Shown: piece after piece, positions 1 to 5,519 of the stretch
How the letters are laid out: each line of letters begins with the position of its first letter
Position numbering within the stretch: the first letter of the stretch is position 1
From: Verrucomicrobiota bacterium
GTDB taxonomy: Bacteria > Verrucomicrobiota > Verrucomicrobiia > Opitutales > Seribacteraceae
Assembly: GCA_014382645.1 (NCBI GenBank)
Contig: JACNJI010000330.1
Coordinates: 1-6,909 of the forward strand
Direction: 5' to 3'
Length of the DNA stretch: 6,909 bases
The notes under the pieces: model-generated
Told to the model about the DNA's origin: nothing
Database searches by the model: none
What the model saw: the letters and a program-made list of their open reading frames with translations, nothing else
Program-made: the position numbers and the translations under genes

Positions 1-976
1 CCAAGTCGAGCAGCGTAGGCGCAACGTCGACGGCGTGACAGAGGGCGTCCACGATGTGCTTCTTGTTCATCCCGCCCTTCGGCCAATGAAGAAAGAAAGG
101 CACCCGATGACCACCGTCGTACTCGCTGCCCTTCTGACCGCGCATGCCCGCATTAAAGATTTCCCTGCCGCTCGCGGTACCATTGTCCGTGGTAAAGATG
201 AAGATGGTATCTTCGTGCACACCTAGTTTCTCGAGTAAAGCGCGGGTCTTGCCAACGTTGTCGTCGATGTTGGTGATCATACCAAAAAAAGAGGCGATTC
301 TGCCCGACTGCCCCTTGTACATGTCGATGTACTTTTGCGGACAATGCAACGGCCCGTGGGGAGCATTCGTGCAGATGTAGGCGAAGAACGGTTTCTTCGC
401 CTTGGCGTTCTTGCTAATGAACTTGTTTGCCTGATCGAAAAACACATCGGTGCAAAAGCCCTTCGCCTTAACGATCTTTTGGTTGTGAAAGTAACCTCCG
501 TCGAAATAAGAGTTATCCCAGACGTCGGGAGTTTGTCCAACCCCGCCGCCGCCATGCCGGTAAACTTCCTTGAAGCCACGATCCTCCGGGCGATAGGGGT
601 AGTTGTCTCCCATATGCCACTTGCCGAACATGCCGGTCTCGTAACCGTTGTCCTTCAGCATCTGCCCGATGGTCACCTCGTTGGCTCGCAACATGGAGCG
701 CCCCATGATGGTGTGCCATACGCCCGTACGGTTGGTCCAGTGACCCGAAATCAGGGCCGCCCGGCTAGGCGAACAAGTCGGCGCGACGTGATAGTCGCTC
801 AGCCAAACCGACTCGTTGGCCAACTTATCGGTGTGGGGCGTCTTGATCACGGGGTTGCCCGTGCAACCGAGGTCGCCGTAGCCTTGGTCGTCGGTAATGA
901 CCAGCACGATATTGGGCTGCTTGGCGGAAATCGAAACCGCCAAAAGGGCAAAGAGCATAGATATGAGTTTCTTCAT
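1..976 (-). CDS. Secreted type I sulfatase (formylglycine-dependent), 3' end cut off by the window
   Basis: This gene encodes an arylsulfatase-type enzyme predicted to hydrolyse sulfate esters, probably on a glycan, outside the cytoplasm. Translating down from the ATG at 974-976 gives 325 uninterrupted residues with no stop before the window edge; family members are usually about 450-550 residues, so roughly the last third is missing. A Sec signal peptide (MKKLISMLFALLAVSISA) ends near residue 18. Next come the metal-binding ITDDQG (D29, D30), the formylglycine motif CSPSR with C68 and R72 inside CSPSRAALISG, GKWH at 118-121 (K119, H121), HGGGGVGQ at 140-147, PHGP with H207, TTDNG with D264 and N265, and K282. 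The visible part ends in VDVAPTLLDL, a conserved block before the C-terminal subdomain. All expected active-site residues seen so far are present. The start is supported by the signal peptide; M7 is possible but would shorten the positive n-region. No Shine-Dalgarno is visible. It is the last gene in the same-strand run, 112 bases after the other sulfatase. The substrate cannot be told from sequence. Confidence 0.96.
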   Translation of the reverse strand, partial: MKKLISMLFALLAVSISAKQPNIVLVITDDQGYGDLGCTGNPVIKTPHTDKLANESVWLSDYHVAPTCSPSRAALISGHWTNRTGVWHTIMGRSMLRANEVTIGQMLKDNGYETGMFGKWHMGDNYPYRPEDRGFKEVYRHGGGGVGQTPDVWDNSYFDGGYFHNQKIVKAKGFCTDVFFDQANKFISKNAKAKKPFFAYICTNAPHGPLHCPQKYIDMYKGQSGRIASFFGMITNIDDNVGKTRALLEKLGVHEDTIFIFTTDNGTASGREIFNAGMRGQKGSEYDGGHRVPFFLHWPKGGMNKKHIVDALCHAVDVAPTLLDL

Positions 977-1088
977 GTATTGGAATAGTATTAAGTTAAG
1001 CAAAAGTAACGGGCAGAAAAACAATTCTGAAAGAATCGAACGGAATCAGACAAAGAAAAAAGGTCAGGGAGCATTTCGTGAGAGAGGT
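977..1088 (-). other. AT-rich intergenic gap upstream of the second sulfatase
   Basis: This 112-base gap is the longest in the window and is clearly richer in A and T than the flanking genes. On the minus strand it carries a six-T run (1056-1061) and, closer to the start codon, TTAATACTATT-like sequence that could serve as a -10 element. I see no convincing -35 partner at proper spacing, no stem before the T run and no Shine-Dalgarno. It could hold an internal promoter or leader for the distal sulfatase, but nothing is decisive. Confidence 0.25.
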
Positions 1089-2618
1089 TTATTTCTTCCT
1101 AGGCTTTTTGCGATCCTTCCGCTTCTCCCTCTTGCCGTTATCCCCGGATTTTACCCGACCCGTCCTCCAGGGAATCGAGCGATCGAAGATATCACCGTAT
1201 TGCTCGTAACCGTTGTAGTCCACCGAGTCGCGCTTCCACGACTCCACCGCATCATCGTAAACTGCGCGCATCTGTTTCAATTCCTTTCCCTTGAGCGGGG
1301 CCAAGTTGGTTAACTCGTGCGGATCCTTGGCCAAGTGATACAACTCCTCGGTAGGTTCTAGCTCACCTGCCTCGTAAGGCCAGTAGAGGTATTTGTAGTC
1401 GCGGGTCACCACGCCGTAGGATTGGGCTGACTGTGGACCCCATACGTTGATCAGGGCAGCCGTCTCGCGAACCGCAGCCGTGGGGTCGTCGAGCAAGGGA
1501 AGCAAGCTCACCCCGTCCATCTCGGCGGGCACTTCGAGCCCCGCCAGCTCCAAGATGGTGGGAGCCATGTCGATATTTGCGGTGAGGGCGGAGGAACGCA
1601 GCTTCTTTCCACTGCTGGCGTGCCTCGGGTCGAAAATGATGAGCGGGACATTGGTCGATTCCTCGTAAGGCAAGACCTTCGATCCGTAGCCATGAGAACC
1701 GCAGAAAAATCCATTGTCGGAGGTAAATATGAAAACCGTATTTTCGGCCACTCCGGCTTCCTTGACAGCCGCCCGGACCATCCCCACGGCCGCGTCCACC
1801 CCGTGCACCATCTGGTGGTAGATAGCCATTACCTCGTCGTAACGATCGCGGTACCCCCAGCTCACGAAGCGCTCGTACTGGCGACCCTGTTTGCTCTGCA
1901 ACGAAAAGTGCTTCCCGTACTCCCGACCGTAGTTGGCAGGCTTGGTGAATTTCTTGCCCGCGTACACCTTGTCGAAAAGCGGATCCGGTTGGTCCGGCTT
2001 GTGCGGCGCCTTAAAACTGATGGACAGACAGAATGGTTTTTCAGACTTGGCCGACTCTCGAACGAAGTCGCTCCCGAACGCCCCGTAGGATCGGGAGGAA
2101 TGAGGATACTCCTGGGCATATGCCTTCATGCTCGGGTTTCTAGCGGTGGCGTAATTCGTCTGCCCGGGTCCACCGCCCCACTTGTCGAAATCATCCTCGG
2201 GCAGATACTTCGGACCATTCTCCGTTCCTTTCCGCACCTCGAACCCGAACTTGCCCGCAAATGCAGTCAAGTACCCGGACTTCCGCAACCGCATCGGATA
2301 AGAGGTTTGCCAGAGTTTCTCCGTAAGCGGACCGTGGTCGAAGTTGCAACCGTGACGGTACTCGTAGAGCCCGGTCATGACGTTGACCCGACTCGCCATA
2401 CAGATCGCCGTGGTGTCGTAGTGGTGGTCGAACGTCATGCCCGCCTCAGACAAGCTGTCGATGTGCGGCGTCTTGACGTCCTTGTTTCCGTAGCATCCAA
2501 GCGAGTAGCTCGACTGGTCGTCGGTAAATAGAAAGACGACGTTTGGACGCGTCTCCTTGCCGAAGGCCAAGGTTGCGACCAACAACACCAAGTGGGAAAT
2601 CAAACGGAATGGATTCAT
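1089..2618 (-). CDS. Secreted type I sulfatase with CMASR active site and basic C-terminal tail
   Basis: A complete 509-residue sulfatase of the alkaline phosphatase superfamily, predicted to cleave sulfate esters outside the cytoplasm. An N-terminal Sec signal ends near residue 20 (...LVLLVATLAFG). The active site shows FTDDQ (D33, D34), the formylglycine motif CMASR (C73, R77) within CMASRVNVMTG, AGKFGF with K123 where many sulfatases have GKWH, FKAPHKPDQPDP with H206, FTSDNG (D301, N302), H309 and K314, then IDMAPTILELAG at 349-360 and the C-terminal ELYHLAKDPHELTNLA block. The Ala at the third motif position (CxAxR rather than CxPxR) and the loss of the Trp-His after K123 set it apart from the neighbouring sulfatase, so the two are not a recent duplication. 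Residues 496-509 are 11/14 Lys or Arg, an unusual tail. The ATG at 2616-2618 is chosen because it begins the signal peptide; no Shine-Dalgarno precedes it. It lies 67 bases after the DUF4832 gene, with a stem-loop between them. The substrate is unknown. Confidence 0.96.
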   Translation of the reverse strand: MNPFRLISHLVLLVATLAFGKETRPNVVFLFTDDQSSYSLGCYGNKDVKTPHIDSLSEAGMTFDHHYDTTAICMASRVNVMTGLYEYRHGCNFDHGPLTEKLWQTSYPMRLRKSGYLTAFAGKFGFEVRKGTENGPKYLPEDDFDKWGGGPGQTNYATARNPSMKAYAQEYPHSSRSYGAFGSDFVRESAKSEKPFCLSISFKAPHKPDQPDPLFDKVYAGKKFTKPANYGREYGKHFSLQSKQGRQYERFVSWGYRDRYDEVMAIYHQMVHGVDAAVGMVRAAVKEAGVAENTVFIFTSDNGFFCGSHGYGSKVLPYEESTNVPLIIFDPRHASSGKKLRSSALTANIDMAPTILELAGLEVPAEMDGVSLLPLLDDPTAAVRETAALINVWGPQSAQSYGVVTRDYKYLYWPYEAGELEPTEELYHLAKDPHELTNLAPLKGKELKQMRAVYDDAVESWKRDSVDYNGYEQYGDIFDRSIPWRTGRVKSGDNGKREKRKDRKKPRKK

Positions 2619-2662
2619 AGAAAGCGAAATGAAAACGGACTCCTATCCGAAGGCAACCACCC

Positions 2663-2686
2663 ATTTGCGGAAACAACTCCGCAAAT
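2663..2686 (-). other. Intercistronic stem-loop overlapping the stop codon of the DUF4832 gene
   Basis: A perfect 9-bp inverted repeat (atttgcgga / tccgcaaat) surrounds a 6-base loop. Read on the minus strand, the first stem base is the last base of the TGA stop codon of the DUF4832 gene, and the hairpin ends 44 bases before the downstream sulfatase ATG. No T-tract follows on either strand, so it is not a textbook intrinsic terminator. It may attenuate transcription, protect the 3' end of processed mRNA, or have no function. Confidence 0.55.
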
Positions 2687-4035
2687 CATTCGACCTTCAG
2701 TTCACTGAGAATGGTCCATCCATTCGAAACCGAAATGTCGTTGGCGAAGCGGATTGCAGGTTTCCGGGTCCAGGGATCCTCAATGCCCAGAGCCAAGCGA
2801 AAGGCTCCCGACTTCGAGGGAGCCACCGGTTCCGCCTCGATGACAAACTCGCCCGGCAACCACTCGCGCAGGTCGTCCTGCAGCGTGGTCGACGAAACGA
2901 CCCGCCCGTCGGCATCTAGCCACGCCAACTTCACTCGCCAAGGATAATAAAACGGAGCCACGCCTTCGTTCACGCCGCGAATAGACGTCTTGCATGGCAT
3001 CCCCCGCTCAACCTTGCCCGGATGCCGAACCTCCGTCAGCCGATACTGGTAGCCCAACAGGCGAACCAGCGCGTCGCTGCGTTCAACAAACTCCTTGGAA
3101 CCTCTGCCCTCGAGAGCCGGGCCATAGGGACCCACCCAAGTGAAATGGGAACGCTTGGCCATATCCAGAGTGAAATCCCATTTTTTGCCCAGCCATTTTC
3201 TCGCTTGAAGTGGCGTCATCTCGCCACCGATGATCGTCCGCTTCCAAGAGTCGATCCGCTTGGCCCGGCGCAAACGCTCGAGAAAAGACCAGTCCTTACC
3301 GTTGTCCGTGTCCTCCGGAAACATGTCGTCGTGAAATCCCATGGCGGGGTATTCGCCGGGCAACCCGTCGGCATAACGGGCCATCAATTGCTTGTTGGGA
3401 AAAGCCTTGCGATAAGCCTCAAGGACTCGTCGCCGGGTCTTCTCCGAGGCAAACAGTTCGTCTCGTGGATAGGTGTGCCACTCCCCCCAGAAACCAAGCA
3501 ACCCGAGCTGTATGAAAGCCACCCGCGGATGGTCGTCGTAACGCTTCCCCATGGCGACGATCAACCGCTCGAGGGCGGTCACCATGGCGGGATGATCATA
3601 ATCGGGACTGAGACCATCGCCATGCGACTTGTATGCCTTGAGACTCACGCCCTTTTTCAGTAACCATTCGGGCATGGCCGAGGTTTTCTTAGGGTAGTCC
3701 GCATAGACTCGCAGCACAACGTGCTTGCCGGTCGCCGCCTTGTGTCCCCACGCCTCCCTCTCCCATTCCTCGAAAGCATAACGGCCCTCCGTCGGCTCCA
3801 GTTTCTTCCATGGCAGGTAGAGGAACACCATGGAATATGGCCGACGTATCTTGCCCGCATCGGTGTAGACGCAATATCCCTTCAGCGGGTTGTCCAAGGG
3901 ACCGGGGGCTGACTTCGGGCGAACAATCACCTCTCCCGCTTCCCGGGCTTCCGTCTCCGCGACCAAAGACATCGCGGCACACAGAAGAACGCACGGCAGA
4001 AGGCACGGCAGAACGAACAAAGGGAACCCTTTCAC
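2686..4035 (-). CDS. Secreted DUF4832-type glycoside-hydrolase-like protein
   Basis: A 449-residue exported protein resembling DUF4832 proteins, which have a glycosidase-like TIM-barrel N-terminal part and a beta-sandwich-like C-terminal part; no reaction is established for the family to my knowledge. The N-terminus is a Sec signal with cleavage likely near residue 26 (SLVA-ETEA); C19 is preceded by Leu, which argues against a lipobox. Recognisable blocks are NPLKGY (49-54), a WKKLEPTEGRYAFEEW strand-helix segment (76-91), LRVYADYP (108-115), PDYDHP (144-149), IQLGLLGFWGEWH (175-187) and a late NEGVAPFYYPW block (356-366) heading the C-terminal domain. E185 in GFWGEWH is a good catalytic or ligand-binding candidate, with E272 in GGEM another; this is inference from their barrel-like position. 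The GTG at 4033-4035 is preferred because the only nearby ATG (M22) would remove the signal peptide. Its place between a DUF1552 gene and two sulfatases suggests work on a sulfated or complex glycan. The family call rests on motif recognition. Confidence 0.83.
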   Translation of the reverse strand: MKGFPLFVLPCLLPCVLLCAAMSLVAETEAREAGEVIVRPKSAPGPLDNPLKGYCVYTDAGKIRRPYSMVFLYLPWKKLEPTEGRYAFEEWEREAWGHKAATGKHVVLRVYADYPKKTSAMPEWLLKKGVSLKAYKSHGDGLSPDYDHPAMVTALERLIVAMGKRYDDHPRVAFIQLGLLGFWGEWHTYPRDELFASEKTRRRVLEAYRKAFPNKQLMARYADGLPGEYPAMGFHDDMFPEDTDNGKDWSFLERLRRAKRIDSWKRTIIGGEMTPLQARKWLGKKWDFTLDMAKRSHFTWVGPYGPALEGRGSKEFVERSDALVRLLGYQYRLTEVRHPGKVERGMPCKTSIRGVNEGVAPFYYPWRVKLAWLDADGRVVSSTTLQDDLREWLPGEFVIEAEPVAPSKSGAFRLALGIEDPWTRKPAIRFANDISVSNGWTILSELKVE

Positions 4036-4118
4036 GTGGCTTGGACCGTTACCACTGAACGAAAGAAAACACGACGAAGATGATGCGGGAAAGGATTTCG
4101 GATATGCGAATGGACGAA
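4036..4118 (-). other. Intergenic gap between the DUF1552 and DUF4832 genes
   Basis: Eighty-three bases without a coding signal. The minus-strand sequence is pyrimidine-rich (runs such as TTTTCTTTCG) and has no Shine-Dalgarno before the GTG start. Only a 4-bp GTGG/CCAC pairing sits just upstream of the start codon, too short to call a structure. No promoter or terminator is recognisable. Confidence 0.3.
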
Positions 4119-5510
4119 TTAAACCGCCAACTCGGGGAGTGGGCCTCTTAGATCGAGATCCTTCAGCTTGGCATCCACTTGACCAAAATAGTCCTCAACC
4201 GGTCCACCATTGGCCTGAAGAATAGTGTTGTACCAATTGCCGATAGTCTTGTGCCCTTCGTTGGTGTACTTGGGATACCGAAGGTAGCGACCGGCCATCT
4301 TCATTTTATGCCCGCGTCCACCAACTACTACGAAAGGCCATTCACGTCGCTGAGAGTGATGGGCTTCCCCCGTATCCGAAAAATAAATGATCATCGTATT
4401 ATCGAGCATTGTTCCGTCTCCCTCGGGAACGGACTTTAGCCGTTTGGCAAGCTTTGCCACCTGCTCTACCTGAAACTTGCGGATAACGTCTCGAGCCTCC
4501 GCTCGCTTCAAGCCGTTGTCGGTAACCTTCTGGTGGCCGATATCATGTACGCTGGTTCTTTTGAAACCAAAGGTTGCGTACTTGACGCTAAGCCAGTCGG
4601 CGCGGATGGATATCGTATTGGTCAGACCCGTGATCAGAGCCGCGGACGCCAAATCAAAAAATACGGATACCCGATCCGTGAAAACAGTAGAAGTATACTG
4701 GTTGGAAAACTCAGGAGCATTCTTGCGTATGGCTTCCTTCATTCCGACCAGTTTATCATTACGAGCTCGGACGGAATCAAAGGCTGCCAAGTAATGATCA
4801 AGCTTTTCTCGCTCTTCTTGACTGATGCGCTTGGCGAGGCGGTTGGCGTCATCTTTAAGGAAGTCGAGCAGGTTTGCATCCAGGGAAAATTCCTTCTTGC
4901 CTCCGGTCTTCAAGTCGAGAGCGCTTCCGAACAATTGCCTGTACGCCTTTTCGGCACTCGCTTGATAAGGCATGGGTTTGTTTTGTCCGTATGCCGAAAT
5001 CCGAGGAAACACAGCGGTATCCTGAACCGTGGGTCCGTAATTATTACCGATACTGTGACCGTTGGGAGAAAAACCGTAATTCTTAAAAGGGGCAGGATTC
5101 AGTTCTCCGAGCATGCAGTCGAGAGTTGCTGCGGCGGGCTTTTCCGGGGAATGATGACAACTGAGCGCCCCGTAATAAGAGGAATGATTACCTTGGAAGT
5201 TGCACCCAGACAATCCTTCCAAGATCATCATATCCTCCTTGAAGGGATCGAGCGAGCGCATGGTGTGGGGTAACTTGTAATCCTTCAGGTTCAAGTCGAG
5301 CAGTCGACTATCGTCACCGACGTCAATGCCCTCCGGTCTAATCCCCTCGGGAGTAAGTCCGCTGGACTTCACTACAAAGACAAAACGTCTGGGAAACCCT
5401 TCAGCTCTGCCAGCGGCATGGGCTTCCATTTGATGAATCAATGGAGACAAGGCGTAACTCCCGGCTCCGAGGCCAAGTCCTTTTGCGAATTCTCTTCGGG
5501 TCAAATGCAT
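4119..5510 (-). CDS. Tat-exported DUF1552 (HXXSHH family) protein
   Basis: A complete 463-residue protein of the DUF1552 family (Pfam HXXSHH), whose biochemical role is unknown. The N-terminus is a clear twin-arginine signal, TRREFAKGLGLGAG with R5 and R6, followed by a hydrophobic stretch and an AHA site near residue 32, so it is probably exported folded, perhaps with a cofactor. Family-like blocks are RRFVFVVKSSGLTPEGI (41-57), MMILEGLSG (94-102), GNHSSYYGALSCHHS (107-121), YRQLFGS (190-196), a charged helical stretch ending in LDHYLAAFDSVRARN (237-251), and DNTMIIYFSDTGEAHHS (370-386). At the position expected for the signature the sequence reads HDIGHQ (322-327), a diverged form that keeps the first and fifth His. 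The ATG at 5508-5510 sets the Tat motif at the very N-terminus. It follows the DUF1592/1588/1585 gene by 9 bases, so the two are almost certainly co-transcribed and probably translationally coupled; this pair recurs in Planctomycetota and Verrucomicrobiota. Confidence 0.9.
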   Translation of the reverse strand: MHLTRREFAKGLGLGAGSYALSPLIHQMEAHAAGRAEGFPRRFVFVVKSSGLTPEGIRPEGIDVGDDSRLLDLNLKDYKLPHTMRSLDPFKEDMMILEGLSGCNFQGNHSSYYGALSCHHSPEKPAAATLDCMLGELNPAPFKNYGFSPNGHSIGNNYGPTVQDTAVFPRISAYGQNKPMPYQASAEKAYRQLFGSALDLKTGGKKEFSLDANLLDFLKDDANRLAKRISQEEREKLDHYLAAFDSVRARNDKLVGMKEAIRKNAPEFSNQYTSTVFTDRVSVFFDLASAALITGLTNTISIRADWLSVKYATFGFKRTSVHDIGHQKVTDNGLKRAEARDVIRKFQVEQVAKLAKRLKSVPEGDGTMLDNTMIIYFSDTGEAHHSQRREWPFVVVGGRGHKMKMAGRYLRYPKYTNEGHKTIGNWYNTILQANGGPVEDYFGQVDAKLKDLDLRGPLPELAV

Positions 5511-5519
5511 ATCAAAATA

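Noticed and set aside
335..988. A 217-codon open frame on the plus strand
   Set aside because: It lies antisense to the sulfatase at 1-976, whose minus-strand translation carries a signal peptide and all active-site motifs; the plus-strand product has no recognisable domain.
977..1030. Sigma-70-like promoter for the distal sulfatase (TTAATACTATT as -10)
   Set aside because: No -35 element at a suitable spacing; AT-rich sequence gives such matches by chance.
1056..1061. Possible intrinsic terminator: a six-T run on the minus strand 28 bases after the CMASR sulfatase stop codon
   Set aside because: The preceding bases (acctctctcacgaaatgctc...) form no stem that I can find, so only the T run remains.
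1620..2531. A 303-codon open frame on the plus strand
   Set aside because: It is antisense to the CMASR sulfatase and its Arg- and Val-rich product reads like the mirror of a coding strand, with no domain or signal.
3967..3984. Lipoprotein signal on the DUF4832 protein (Cys at residue 19)
   Set aside because: The residue before the Cys is Leu, not the Gly, Ala or Ser of a lipobox, while a good type I site lies at residue 26.
4533..5273. A 246-codon open frame on the plus strand
   Set aside because: It is antisense to the DUF1552 gene; the minus strand holds the Tat signal and family blocks.
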